45,934 bases of DNA from Treponema sp. (GCA_012519415.1 JAAYQG010000011.1:1-45934), one strand, 5' to 3'; positions 33,664 through 42,824 are shown, counted from the first letter of the stretch. A program made the numbers and translations. The notes: generated by a model from the sequence alone, not told the origin.

Positions 33664-34619
33664 ACGAAACATTATTAGATGTAAAAAATCTTACAGTAAC
33701 ATTTAATATGCTACGCGGAAGACAATATATAAATATTCATGCAGTTCGTAATATTTCTTTTAGCCTTAATAAAGGGGAAATTTTGGGAATCGTAGGAGAA
33801 TCAGGTTCCGGCAAAAGCGTTTCAACACTTGCAATACCGGGACTTTTAGGTTCAAATGTGGTTGTAACAGGTCAAGCATTTTATTCCGGAAAAGATTTGC
33901 TTGCTGTTCCTAAAAAAGAATTAAAATATTATAGAGGGCGTAAAATAGGCATGATTTTTCAAGAGCCGGGTCGCTCGTTTGATCCGCTTCAAAATATCGG
34001 TTCCGTATTTATTGAAACATTCAGAGTAATAGACCCTGCAATAAAAAAAGAAGATGCAATAGAAAAAGCAATAAATCTGCTTGAAGAAACGGGGCTTACA
34101 AATGCAAAAGAAAGACTTTCAAATTATCCGCACCAATTTTCCGGCGGGCAACTTCAGCGCATTGGCATAGCCCTTGCTCTTGCGCAAGACTGCGAGCTTC
34201 TTGTTGCAGATGAGCCTACAACTGCATTGGATGTAACAATTCAAGCACAGATAGTTTCACTTTTGCTTGAACTGCGTAAGCGGAGAAATATTTCTATAAT
34301 TTTTATAAGCCATAACATTGACCTTGCAGCACATCTTAGCGACAGAATGCTTGTTATGTATGGCGGAATGATAATGGAAAGCGGAACAACAACTCAAATA
34401 ACACAAAATCCAATTCACCCATATACAAAGGCATTGCTCGCTGCTGCTCCCTCTTTTGGTACTCATTATTCAACGAGCAGACTTGTTTCTATTCCGGGAA
34501 AAGTTACAGATCCATCGCAATTAACAGTCGGCTGTCCTTTTGCGCCGCGTTGTTCGCAAACATCAAATCAATGTCGCACAGAAGATTTTAGAGGAATAAA
34601 ATGTTATGAACGCACATAA
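33660..34619 (+). CDS. Peptide ABC transporter ATPase (DppD/OppD type)
   Basis: 319 residues. All catalytic motifs are present: Walker A GESGSGKS (46-53), Q-loop at Gln101 (IFQEPG), signature FSGGQLQR (160-167), Walker B LLVADEPTTALD (D184, E185, D-loop Asp191) and H-loop ISHN. The C-terminal oligopeptide transporter extension contains GCPFAPRCSQTSNQC. The start ATG overlaps the permease stop (ATGA). The product pairs with the DppF-type ATPase that follows and overlaps by 14 nt. This subunit looks fully competent. Confidence 0.93.
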   Translation: MNETLLDVKNLTVTFNMLRGRQYINIHAVRNISFSLNKGEILGIVGESGSGKSVSTLAIPGLLGSNVVVTGQAFYSGKDLLAVPKKELKYYRGRKIGMIFQEPGRSFDPLQNIGSVFIETFRVIDPAIKKEDAIEKAINLLEETGLTNAKERLSNYPHQFSGGQLQRIGIALALAQDCELLVADEPTTALDVTIQAQIVSLLLELRKRRNISIIFISHNIDLAAHLSDRMLVMYGGMIMESGTTTQITQNPIHPYTKALLAAAPSFGTHYSTSRLVSIPGKVTDPSQLTVGCPFAPRCSQTSNQCRTEDFRGIKCYERT

Positions 34620-35586
34620 ATCAGAAAATAAAAACATTGTACTTCAAGCAGAACATATCAAGAAAAAATTCAACCTTGAAGCAGGATTTTTTGCAAGTTG
34701 CGGTCGTTTTGTGTACGCTGTAAATGATGTCTCTTTTACAATAGGGGAAAACGAAACATATGGACTTGTCGGAGAATCTGGTTGCGGCAAAACTACAACA
34801 GCAAGAACTATTGTAGGAATGTATAAAATAGACAGCGGTTCAATTCTCTACAAAGGAAAAGAAACATCAAAGTTTTTGCATAAAGAACTAAAAGATTATC
34901 GTGAAAAAGTTAAATATATATTTCAAGACCCTGCTCGCTCGCTGAATCCTCGCATGAATATATATCAAATACTTACAAGCGGCTGGCATTGGTCAACGCA
35001 CTGGCAAGGAAACGATTATGCAAAAGAAAGAGCTGCATCTATACTAGAAGAAACAGGTCTTTCTGCCGACGATATGTACCGTCGGCCGGCAGAATTTTCA
35101 GGCGGACAGCGACAGCGCATTTCTATTGGTCGTGCACTCATAATGCAGCCGGAAGTGCTTATATGCGATGAAGTAGTTTCAGCATTATATGTTTCTATAC
35201 AAGGACAGATTCTTAATCTTTTACAGGATTTGCGCGAAAAAAGAAAACTTTCTTATCTTTTTATAACCCATGATTTAAAAATTGCATGTTATTTTTGCGA
35301 TAGAATAGGTGTTATGTACAGAGGTTGTCTTGTAGAAGAAGCTGATGCATCCAATCTTTTTCAGACGGCAAAACATCCATATACACAGCTTTTGTTTGAA
35401 AGTGCACAAAGTTTCAGTACTAATGTAAAAGGCGAAGTAAAAACAAATATTGAAGAACTTGAAGGCTGTCCTTTTGTACACCGCTGTCCGAAAGTAACAA
35501 AACGCTGTAAATATCAGATGCCGCCGCTTGTAAATGTTTCAAAAGAAAACGAATCACCTCATCTGCTTAGATGTTTTGAAAATTGA
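34606..35586 (+). CDS. Peptide ABC transporter ATPase (DppF/OppF type) with altered D-loop
   Basis: 326 residues. Walker A GESGCGKTT (56-64), Q-loop FQDPARSLNPRM, signature FSGGQRQRISIGRA (164-177) and H-loop FITHD are normal. The Walker B/D-loop reads VLICDEVVSALYVSIQGQ, where the family has DEPVSALDVSIQAQ: Pro190 is Val, and the D-loop aspartate is Tyr195 (codon TAT at 35188-35190). The catalytic Glu189 is intact. The C-terminal CPFVHRCPKVTKRC extension matches DppF. It overlaps the preceding ATPase gene by 14 nt and ends the operon. The change could weaken coupling between the two ATP sites; a sequencing error is also possible. Confidence 0.92.
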   Translation: MNAHKSENKNIVLQAEHIKKKFNLEAGFFASCGRFVYAVNDVSFTIGENETYGLVGESGCGKTTTARTIVGMYKIDSGSILYKGKETSKFLHKELKDYREKVKYIFQDPARSLNPRMNIYQILTSGWHWSTHWQGNDYAKERAASILEETGLSADDMYRRPAEFSGGQRQRISIGRALIMQPEVLICDEVVSALYVSIQGQILNLLQDLREKRKLSYLFITHDLKIACYFCDRIGVMYRGCLVEEADASNLFQTAKHPYTQLLFESAQSFSTNVKGEVKTNIEELEGCPFVHRCPKVTKRCKYQMPPLVNVSKENESPHLLRCFEN

Positions 35587-35619
35587 ATATAAGTTTTTTG
35601 CATATTCGCACAAATTAGC

Positions 35620-36633
35620 TTAAAGGCGTTTTTTAATATCTTCTAACATCTTTAATGCAGCAAGCCCTGTTTCAATAGTTGAACCTAGTGAATCATTTCC
35701 GTCTAAAAAATCAACGGCGTTTTTAATCATGTTTGAAAAATAACCTGTTTTCTTTCCAAAACGAATTTTATCTTCCGTAAGTGAATAAAAGTTCGTATAT
35801 AACTTAGATGGACGGCTATATTCAACTTTTGCAAGACCGTTGCCGATCGAAATGCGCCCTTCTGTTCCGGTTAAAATTATTTCAAACCCGAAAAAACGAC
35901 TTCTACCGGAAAAATCAAAAACAACGGAAATGTTGTCAGATGTATGATATTGGGCAGAAGCATTTCTAACTGCGCCGTCTTCACTTCTGTAAACACCAAA
36001 AACATGAGGCTTTTCAAAAACAATATCACCCAACAAAAAACGAACAATATCTACTAAATGTGTGCCGTCATGAATCAAACTGTATGCGCCGGTTTTTTCT
36101 TCTTTTTTAGAATAAACTCTCAACCCTGAATAAAGCGAAGCATGGATACTTTGCAAATGTCCGATTGTTTCGATTAATGAAAACACTTTTTGATAATCTT
36201 TTGAAAATCGGCGTTCATGATTTACAAGTATTGGTACATTATTTTTTTCAGCAGCTTTTTTAATTTGCAAACCTTGTTTCATGTTCAGTGCAACAGGTTT
36301 TTCAAGAATTATGAGGCGCGGTTTTGCAGAAATTGCAGCTAATGCAGTTTCCAAATGTGCATTTTCGTTGACAGCGATTGTTATTATATCGAAATTCCTG
36401 CTTTTAAGCAGATTCTCAACAGAACTGAATGATTCAGCTTTTTTGTTAGCTCGATGCCATTGTTCAAGATTTTCAGCATTAATATCACAACCGGCAACAA
36501 GATTAATGCGCCTGTTTGCGTTAAGTGCCATTGAATGAGATGCAGGCTGTTCACGTTTTTTATCAAGACCAAGACTGTACCCAATGCGACCGGTTCCGAT
36601 GAGTGCCGCATAATAAATATTTTTTTTGCTCAT
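35620..36633 (-). CDS. Gfo/Idh/MocA-family NAD(P)-dependent oxidoreductase
   Basis: 337 residues. The N-terminal Rossmann fold starts with ALIGTGRIGYSLGLDKK (nucleotide loop GxGxxG), with VAGCDINAEN at the second strand. The family signature EKPVALNMKQ and the catalytic-like HDGTHLVDIVRFLLGD are present; the C-terminal alpha/beta substrate domain follows. The enzyme probably oxidises or reduces a sugar, inositol or a related polyol. It has no Shine-Dalgarno and no clear promoter in the expected place. It is convergent with the peptide importer and divergent from prs. Substrate unknown. Confidence 0.85.
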   Translation of the reverse strand: MSKKNIYYAALIGTGRIGYSLGLDKKREQPASHSMALNANRRINLVAGCDINAENLEQWHRANKKAESFSSVENLLKSRNFDIITIAVNENAHLETALAAISAKPRLIILEKPVALNMKQGLQIKKAAEKNNVPILVNHERRFSKDYQKVFSLIETIGHLQSIHASLYSGLRVYSKKEEKTGAYSLIHDGTHLVDIVRFLLGDIVFEKPHVFGVYRSEDGAVRNASAQYHTSDNISVVFDFSGRSRFFGFEIILTGTEGRISIGNGLAKVEYSRPSKLYTNFYSLTEDKIRFGKKTGYFSNMIKNAVDFLDGNDSLGSTIETGLAALKMLEDIKKRL

Positions 36634-36843
36634 GCTTTTTTATCGGCTATCAATCAGTCTATTTGAGATGCAAAAACTGCAACATTACGCAACGCAACCA
36701 ATATTAAACTCTGAAATATTGACGAAAGAGGTACAAAGTGGTACATATAATACAGCCCCTTGTGAAAACAATATGCAAATACACAAAATGCATAATGTCG
36801 TTTTTACAAGTAATTGCCCATCAAATTTATGTGATATAACGAT

Positions 36844-36906
36844 TTAGCACATAACGATGTGCTAATGGACGAACCTCAGAGAGAGAGGTCGAGGTATCGT
36901 TCGTCC
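36844..36906 (+). promoter_or_regulatory. Structured leader element before prs
   Basis: Two hairpins stand back to back. The first is TTAGCACAT-AACG-ATGTGCTAA (36844-36865, perfect 9 bp, 4-nt loop). The second is GGACGAAC / GTTCGTCC (36867-36874 and 36899-36906, perfect 8 bp), whose inside can form alternative pairs (ACCT/AGGT or CTC/GAG). TATAAC at 36835-36840 would start transcription at about the first hairpin. The element ends 92 nt before the prs ATG. A second weaker promoter, TTGCTA-17-TAAAAC, lies between (about 36942-36970). Other bases of 36634-36843 show nothing. Confidence 0.45.
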
Positions 36907-36998
36907 TTAGAGGAAATTGCATTCCATATTTTATAAAATTTGCTATAACGCAAGCATATATGTAAAACATGGTACGAATTAAAACAAGGATGATCTAA

Positions 36999-38237
36999 AT
37001 GACTTATTCTTTTCCGTCTAATCTCGGAGTTGTCGCCTGCCCGGGTGGCGAAGTGTTTGCAGATGAAGTAATTGTGCATTTAAAGCGCATTTACAAACGT
37101 CGGTTTCAGTTAAAAAACGAAGCTCTTTCAAAGCGCTACGAGATCGACAAAGAAAAACTTCAACAGAAAATAAATTTTTTAGGTGATATTTCTGCGTCCG
37201 GAACTTTTATAAAAGGTTCTGTTGATAAATATCGTATGCCAAAATTTAAAATTGATACACAATTCACTTATTTTATGAATGGCGAATTAAAAACAGAAAT
37301 TAAAGAATGTATACGAGGCAGAGATATATACATTTTTCAAGATGTAGAAAATCATCAAGAAATATACGTAAACGGCGGAAAAAATAAAATACGTTTTTCT
37401 GTGAACGACCATGTAATGTCGCTACTTGTAACAATTGATGCGGTAAGACAAGCCGGGGCAGCAAATATTTCACTTGTTGTGCCCGTTTATCCTTACAGTC
37501 GTCAGCACAAAAAGAAAGGGCGCGAAGGTCTTACGGCAAGTCTTTTGGGGCACATTTACGAAAATCTTGGAGTTTCAAGAATAATTACGCTTGATATTCA
37601 TTCTCGTGAAATTGAAAATTCATTCAACAAAACAAATATCGAAAATCTTCATGCAAGTTATCAAATAATTCGTGAACTTTCAAAAATCGTTGATTTAACT
37701 TCAAAACAAGATGCTTTTGTTGTAGTTTCGCCTGATACGGGTGCTGTAGATAGAAACAAGTTTTATGCAACCGCTTTGAAAAAACCGCTTGCATTAATCT
37801 ACAAAGAAAGAGATTATTCGGTTGTTACCCAAAATGCGCAAAATACAAATATTAAGACTGTAAAACTTTTAGGCGATGTCAACGGAAAAACAGTTTTTAT
37901 GGCAGATGATATGCTTGGCACTGGCGGAACATTGTTAAAAGCAATGGAGTTCTTAAAAGAACAAGGAGCAAAAAAAGTTATTGCAGCTATAAGTCTTCCA
38001 TTCTTTACAGGAAATGCAATTGAGCTGTTTAACGAAGCTTATGAAAAAGGTTATTTTTACAGAATAATAGGAACAAATGCTGTCTACCACGAAGAGCTTC
38101 TCAAATGTGAATGGTATATAGACACGAATGTTACAGGGCTTTTTGCTAATGTTATTTCAAGAGTTCATCACAATCAATCTTTGAGCAACCTTCTTGATAA
38201 CCGTACAATTATAGATAAACTTATAAAAACAGAATAG
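36999..38237 (+). CDS. prs: Ribose-phosphate pyrophosphokinase (PRPP synthase), long form
   Basis: 412 residues, about 95 longer than the classical enzyme. It transfers pyrophosphate from ATP to ribose 5-phosphate to make PRPP for nucleotides, His and Trp. Visible sites are VYPYSRQHKKKGREGLTA (162-180, ATP/flexible loop), ITLDIHSREIENSF (His of the metal site), VVSPDTGAVDR and the PRPP loop MADDMLGTGGTLLKA (301-315). The extra length lies mainly in the N-terminal half (residues 40-110), a variation known among spirochaete-type homologues. AAGGA lies 9 nt before the ATG. It is followed after 1 nt by the FGGY kinase gene. Confidence 0.88.
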   Translation: MTYSFPSNLGVVACPGGEVFADEVIVHLKRIYKRRFQLKNEALSKRYEIDKEKLQQKINFLGDISASGTFIKGSVDKYRMPKFKIDTQFTYFMNGELKTEIKECIRGRDIYIFQDVENHQEIYVNGGKNKIRFSVNDHVMSLLVTIDAVRQAGAANISLVVPVYPYSRQHKKKGREGLTASLLGHIYENLGVSRIITLDIHSREIENSFNKTNIENLHASYQIIRELSKIVDLTSKQDAFVVVSPDTGAVDRNKFYATALKKPLALIYKERDYSVVTQNAQNTNIKTVKLLGDVNGKTVFMADDMLGTGGTLLKAMEFLKEQGAKKVIAAISLPFFTGNAIELFNEAYEKGYFYRIIGTNAVYHEELLKCEWYIDTNVTGLFANVISRVHHNQSLSNLLDNRTIIDKLIKTE

Positions 38238-38238
38238 T

Positions 38239-39459
38239 GTGAAAGAAGCTGTTTTTTGCATTGATATTGGAACATCTTCGCTAAAAGCTGCATTAATAAG
38301 TATGCATGGGGAAGTATTTTCTTTTGCAAGAGTCCGCTTTGAAAATAAACCTATGCCATTCTGCTGGCAAAGTGCATTGCAAGAATCTTTAATAATACTA
38401 AGAAGTTCAACAAAAGAAAACATCAACATAAATTCAATATGTATTTCAGGTAATGGGCCTACAGTCGTTTCAGACAAATTTTTTCATTTGTGGAATCATC
38501 CAAACGGAACACAAGAAGACATGAAGAGATACAATTTGCTTTCCGGGAAAAGCTTGTTTTTGCCGCGCTTGCTTTATTGTATGGAATATTATGCAAAAGA
38601 ATGGGAATCTTCAAAATTAGTTTTTTCCGGCCCTGAATATTTGATTTATACACTTACAGGAACTGCCGTTACAGTATTGCCTGAAAAGCGATTTGAAGCT
38701 GCTTACTGGAATGATGAATCTCTTGAAAAATGCAAAATTCCAAAAGAAAAAATTCCTCCTTTTGTTGCTCCGGGTTTTTTTGCAGGCAATCTTTTAGAAA
38801 CTGAAGCGAAAGTGCTTAACTTAAAATGCAGCACAAAAGTCTACTGCGGATTACCAGACTTTATTGCAGCATTAATTGGAACTTCAACGCTTAAAAGCGG
38901 TCGACTTTGCGATAGAGCAGGCTCGAGCGAAGGGCTTAATCTTTGTGTTGAAAAAATAATTACAAACAGTAACATTCGCTTTTTGCCTTCTGTAGTAGAA
39001 GGTTTGTGGAATGCATCTGTACTGCTGCCAGAATCAGGAGCCAGATTTGCAAGATTCAAAAAAAATTCAGAATACAAAGAGCTTTCTTCGGCTGAAACAG
39101 TTAAAGAATTGCTAAAAAATAAAAATTCAGATGGTTATAAATTGCTTTGTTCTATTTCAGAAGAAGTAAAAAACGGAATTAATCTGCTTGAAAAAACAAC
39201 AGGATTTTCTATCGAAACAATGCGTGTTACGGGTGGTCAAGCTCATAATTCGCAATGGAATCAATTTAAAGCGAATATGCTTGGAATAAAAATTGAAACG
39301 ACACAAATACTAGATGCAGAACTTATGGGAAATGCAATTACAGCTTTTGTAGGCATGAATCTTTTCAGTTCACTTACAGAAGGAGCTGAAGCACTTGTAA
39401 AAACTGCACAAGTTTTTGAACCGCAATTAAACTCAAAAAGCTCAAACATTATCAAATGA
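38239..39459 (+). CDS. FGGY-family carbohydrate kinase
   Basis: 406 residues from a GTG placed one base after the prs stop, so translation is likely coupled; there is no separate Shine-Dalgarno. The N-terminal phosphate-1 motif FCIDIGTSSLKAALIS and the C-terminal domain (GLPDFIAALIGTST, RAGSSEGLNLCV, RVTGGQAHNSQWNQFKANML) match the xylulokinase/gluconokinase group of the ASKHA fold. It is shorter than usual xylulokinases (about 490), with a compact N-terminal half. It would phosphorylate a sugar or polyol. Its place between prs and a HAD phosphatase hints at a pentose, but the substrate cannot be read from the sequence. Confidence 0.8.
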   Translation: MKEAVFCIDIGTSSLKAALISMHGEVFSFARVRFENKPMPFCWQSALQESLIILRSSTKENININSICISGNGPTVVSDKFFHLWNHPNGTQEDMKRYNLLSGKSLFLPRLLYCMEYYAKEWESSKLVFSGPEYLIYTLTGTAVTVLPEKRFEAAYWNDESLEKCKIPKEKIPPFVAPGFFAGNLLETEAKVLNLKCSTKVYCGLPDFIAALIGTSTLKSGRLCDRAGSSEGLNLCVEKIITNSNIRFLPSVVEGLWNASVLLPESGARFARFKKNSEYKELSSAETVKELLKNKNSDGYKLLCSISEEVKNGINLLEKTTGFSIETMRVTGGQAHNSQWNQFKANMLGIKIETTQILDAELMGNAITAFVGMNLFSSLTEGAEALVKTAQVFEPQLNSKSSNIIK

Positions 39460-40100
39460 AAATCTACTATATTTCGCCAAAAACAAAAGCTATTCTTTTT
39501 GACATAGATTCAACTCTATACACAAATCCGTTTTATGCACATGAACAAATTGACGTGCAGATCAGATATTTTGCAAAACAAAAAGGCTGGACTTACGAAG
39601 ACGCAAAAAGAAAAATAGATTTATGCCGTCAAGAATATGCACAAAAGCATAACGGCGCAAAAACAAGTTTAGGCAACATATTATCAACTTTTGGAATTTC
39701 AATCCAAGAAAGCATTCGCTACCGTGAAATGCTTATAAACCCAAAAGATTATCTTGAATATGATGATAAACTCGTAAAAACAATGGACGAACTTTCAAAA
39801 AATTATAAAATTGCAGCTGTAACAAACAATGCGCTGATTCCTGCGCAAAAGACGCTTGAAGTTTTAGGAGTTTCAGCTTTTTTTGAATTTATTGTTGCAT
39901 TAGACACTTGCAATGTTTCAAAGCCGCATAGAATTCCGTATGAATTTGCAGCAAAATCTCTTTCGCTTTCTTTTGAAGAATGTCTTTCCGTTGGAGATAG
40001 ATATTACATTGATTTAGAAGTACCGCTTTCAATGGGTATGGGCGGCATTCTTGTAAGCGGTGTAAAAGACGTGTATGAACTGCCTGCACTTTTTAGATAA
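39456..40100 (+). CDS. HAD-superfamily hydrolase (phosphatase)
   Basis: 214 residues. Motif I ILFDIDSTLYTN holds the nucleophile Asp16 and general acid Asp18, motif II is AAVTNNA, and motif IV is SVGDRYYIDLE. A helical cap lies between motifs I and II (residues about 25-95), so it is a type C1 HAD enzyme of the pyrimidine 5'-nucleotidase/phosphoglycolate phosphatase kind. The ATG overlaps the FGGY stop by 4 nt (ATGA). In this operon it may dephosphorylate a sugar phosphate or nucleotide linked to PRPP metabolism, an inference from context only. Confidence 0.83.
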   Translation: MKIYYISPKTKAILFDIDSTLYTNPFYAHEQIDVQIRYFAKQKGWTYEDAKRKIDLCRQEYAQKHNGAKTSLGNILSTFGISIQESIRYREMLINPKDYLEYDDKLVKTMDELSKNYKIAAVTNNALIPAQKTLEVLGVSAFFEFIVALDTCNVSKPHRIPYEFAAKSLSLSFEECLSVGDRYYIDLEVPLSMGMGGILVSGVKDVYELPALFR

Positions 40101-40151
40101 GACGCATACAATCCCTAAAAGTTAAATGCTTGTGTTACAACAAATTGACAA

Positions 40152-40225
40152 CGCCCCATGAGCGATTCGAACGCACGACCTGTTGCTTAGGAGGCAACCG
40201 CTCTATCCAGCTGAGCTAATGGAGC
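40152..40225 (-). tRNA. tRNA-Arg (anticodon CCT)
   Basis: A 74-nt cloverleaf on the minus strand. The acceptor GCTCCAT pairs with ATGGGGC (one U-G), the D stem GCTC/GAGC is perfect, and the anticodon loop CTCCTAA sits on GTTGC/GCAAC. The T stem GTGCG/CGCTC has one U-U mismatch. Discriminator G; CCA not encoded. Confidence 0.92.
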
Positions 40226-40331
40226 AGAACACTTGGCTATTTTCAAAATGATATTATCTAAAATGCGCAAAGTATAAAATGAGAATATCACAAAACGAAG
40301 TAAAATTGCAAATACAAATTATATAAAGCTT

Positions 40332-41270
40332 TTATTTTTCTTCACGTACAATGAAAAGTGGTCTGTTTTTGGTTTCAATATAAATTTTAGAAAGATACTG
40401 CCCCAATATTCCAATGGAAAAAAGCTGCAAGCCACCTAAAAAAAGAATTATACAAACCATAGATGCCCAACCTGCAACAGGATCTCCGAAAAGGATTTTT
40501 CTTACAACAATAAAAACAATCAAAAAAAATGAAATTATCACAGAAATAAAACCTAGCACACTCGCAAGCATAAGAGGCTTTACGGAAAAAGCAGTAATTC
40601 CATCAAGTGAATACAAAAACAATTTGTAAAACGACCACTTTGTTTTACCGGCGATGCGTTCCCTGTTGTCGTAAGAAAACCATTTTGTCTTAAATCCGAC
40701 CCAAGGAAATATTCCTTTTGAAAAACGACTTTTCTCATACAAAGAAACAACAGCATCAACATATTTTCGCGACATAAGGCGAAAATCGCGGGCACCGTCA
40801 ACAACTTCTATATCACAAAGCTTTGCCATAAGTTTATAAAAACAACGGGCAAAAAATGAACGCACAACAGGTTCTCCAGAACGTGTAGCACGTCTTGTGG
40901 CAGCACAATCAAAAGATTCTTTTGTTAATGCATCCAACATTTGAGATAACATTTCAGGCGGATCTTGCAAATCTGCGTCAAGAGTTGCAACGAATTTGCC
41001 TTTTGAACGTTTTAAGCCAGCATAAAGCGCAGCTTCTTTTCCAAAATTTCTCGAAAAACTTATATAGTGAACACGAATATCATTTTTCGCAAGTTCTTTA
41101 ATTATTTCAAGCGTTTTATCGTCAGAGCCATCATCAATAAAAATAATTTCAGAGGATTTTATATTATGACTCTCAGCAAGCTGCGCTAAAACAGAAACAG
41201 CTTCTTTATAAAAAAAAGGAATAGATTCTTCTTCGTTTTTACATGGAACAACCAGCGAAAGATCGCTCAT
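40332..41270 (-). CDS. Polyprenyl-phosphate glycosyltransferase (GT2, GtrB/DPM1-like)
   Basis: 312 residues. The GT-A domain starts SLVVPCKNEEESIPFFYKEA and has IIFIDDGSDDKT (45-53), GKEAALYAGLKRSKG and the metal-binding DADLQDPPEM (98-107). Two C-terminal TM helices lie at about 232-256 and 268-290. This architecture moves a sugar from a nucleotide donor to undecaprenyl phosphate on the cytoplasmic face; the lipid-linked sugar then decorates glycan, lipid or protein outside. GAGG lies 5 nt before the ATG. No flippase or acceptor transferase gene is adjacent, so the final product is unknown. Confidence 0.9.
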   Translation of the reverse strand: MSDLSLVVPCKNEEESIPFFYKEAVSVLAQLAESHNIKSSEIIFIDDGSDDKTLEIIKELAKNDIRVHYISFSRNFGKEAALYAGLKRSKGKFVATLDADLQDPPEMLSQMLDALTKESFDCAATRRATRSGEPVVRSFFARCFYKLMAKLCDIEVVDGARDFRLMSRKYVDAVVSLYEKSRFSKGIFPWVGFKTKWFSYDNRERIAGKTKWSFYKLFLYSLDGITAFSVKPLMLASVLGFISVIISFFLIVFIVVRKILFGDPVAGWASMVCIILFLGGLQLFSIGILGQYLSKIYIETKNRPLFIVREEK

Positions 41271-41426
41271 AAAAACCTCTTAAAACATTATTTTTTGTTT
41301 TGAAAATATAATTAAATAACATCTTCATAAATCTAACATAAAACAGCTGTTCAAACAATGAAAATAAACTTAATTTTTGAAACTTTCACTTTAATTGAAT
41401 TCTAGAAAACCATGAATGCAGATATT

Positions 41427-42752
41427 TTAAATTAATTCAGCTCTTTTCTTTAATGCTGCTACAAGCAAACCTCCTGAACGTATAGTAGTTTTTGCTTTTT
41501 CAGCAGGAACGGATTCAAACTCATCTTTGTTTAGCAATTCATCAAATGATATTATATGCGGTTTGTTTAAAACTGAAACATTGCCAAAACATTCTTCATC
41601 TGTGGAATAATTTTCGATTATTGTTTTTTCAGTATTTTTTGAATCTTTTTCTGAAAAAGCAAAAGTATCTAACTCAAGAATATTTTCAGGAGTATTTATC
41701 GTATCAACAATTTTTAACGATTCTGAAGTTTCTTCAAAAATTTCAGCAGTTTCTGTTTTTATTGGAACAGATTGCCTAAGCTTTTCTACCATTCGATAAA
41801 CGTTTGTAAGTTCATCATCTTTTTGTGTTTTTTTTGCATTTTTATAATTTTCAAGCAATCGCAGTTCTTCTAAAAAACTTGAATAATCTTCCGTTTTTAT
41901 TGAATTGGCAATAATAGCAAGCTTTTTTCCGTCTTTGGAAAGCGAATCGTGCCATAAAACAGCAACAAAAGTTCCAAAAATAAGCAAATACAGCATTATC
42001 ATTAACAAATTAAAATCAGACAATATTTCCGGAGAAGAAACAACAATTCCATTCTTTGGCATTATAATTTTTTCATCTGAAACAATATTCTCTGTTGAAA
42101 AATTTATTTTTACCATATATTCGGAATCTGAATTACAAATTAAAGCATGAGTTTTTTTATCGCGAATAAATCCTTTGCGACTTTGAATTATTCCATTTTT
42201 ATAAACTAAAATGACATTTTCATCGTTTTCCATTAAATCTTCCAGACTCGATTGGAAAGATTCATATTCAGTTGTGTATTTTTCAATTAATGTCCTGTTA
42301 AACACATTGCGTACAAATACATGAATAATTAAAACCGCTGTAATTTCTACAGCAATAATTAGAAAGCAAATGTTATAAAAATGCTTTTTAGCAAATTCGG
42401 ATTTTCTTTTGATTAATGGAATAATATTTAAAAGACGAAAAAAAGAAAACCAACTTAACGGTGTAACTGCGTGAAAAATAGACGAAGAACGTGCAAGCAA
42501 AACAATGATAGGAACTGCCGCTAAAAAATCAATAATTTTTTGAAAACTTTTAAAATATGCAAAAAAACCATACTGCTTAATACGAAAAAAAATCAGCATA
42601 GAAAATAAAATATCAAAAATGCTACTTATAGGAAAAACAAAAAGATAAAGCGGTGTAAATTTTAATAAAAACAAAACTATCGAAAAAAAAGATATAACAC
42701 CAATCAATTTTTCTGCAAAATCAACAGTGTTTTGAGAATCGTTTCTATCCAT
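41427..42752 (-). CDS. Membrane protein with voltage-sensor-like N-terminus, function unknown
   Basis: 441 residues. Residues 16-116 read like the S1-S4 part of voltage-gated channels: a helix at 16-33, another at 36-57 ending IFFRIKQYGFFAYF, then KIIDFLAAVPIIVLL (Asp75, like the S3 NxxDxxAxxP motif), and WFSFFRLLNIIPLIKR with few arginines. A fifth helix (126-148) is followed by an extracytoplasmic domain of about 100 residues instead of a pore, a sixth helix (248-267) and a 170-residue acidic cytoplasmic tail. AGGGGAA 6-7 nt before the ATG at 42752 fixes the start. No selectivity filter is seen, so it is not a normal channel; it may be a sensor. The voltage-sensor reading is inference. Confidence 0.6.
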   Translation of the reverse strand: MDRNDSQNTVDFAEKLIGVISFFSIVLFLLKFTPLYLFVFPISSIFDILFSMLIFFRIKQYGFFAYFKSFQKIIDFLAAVPIIVLLARSSSIFHAVTPLSWFSFFRLLNIIPLIKRKSEFAKKHFYNICFLIIAVEITAVLIIHVFVRNVFNRTLIEKYTTEYESFQSSLEDLMENDENVILVYKNGIIQSRKGFIRDKKTHALICNSDSEYMVKINFSTENIVSDEKIIMPKNGIVVSSPEILSDFNLLMIMLYLLIFGTFVAVLWHDSLSKDGKKLAIIANSIKTEDYSSFLEELRLLENYKNAKKTQKDDELTNVYRMVEKLRQSVPIKTETAEIFEETSESLKIVDTINTPENILELDTFAFSEKDSKNTEKTIIENYSTDEECFGNVSVLNKPHIISFDELLNKDEFESVPAEKAKTTIRSGGLLVAALKKRAELI

Positions 42753-42824
42753 AAGATTTTCCCCTTTGGGATATTTCAATTATCGTATTTTGCTTCTTAA
42801 AACAATTTGTGTCTACCTTTATAT

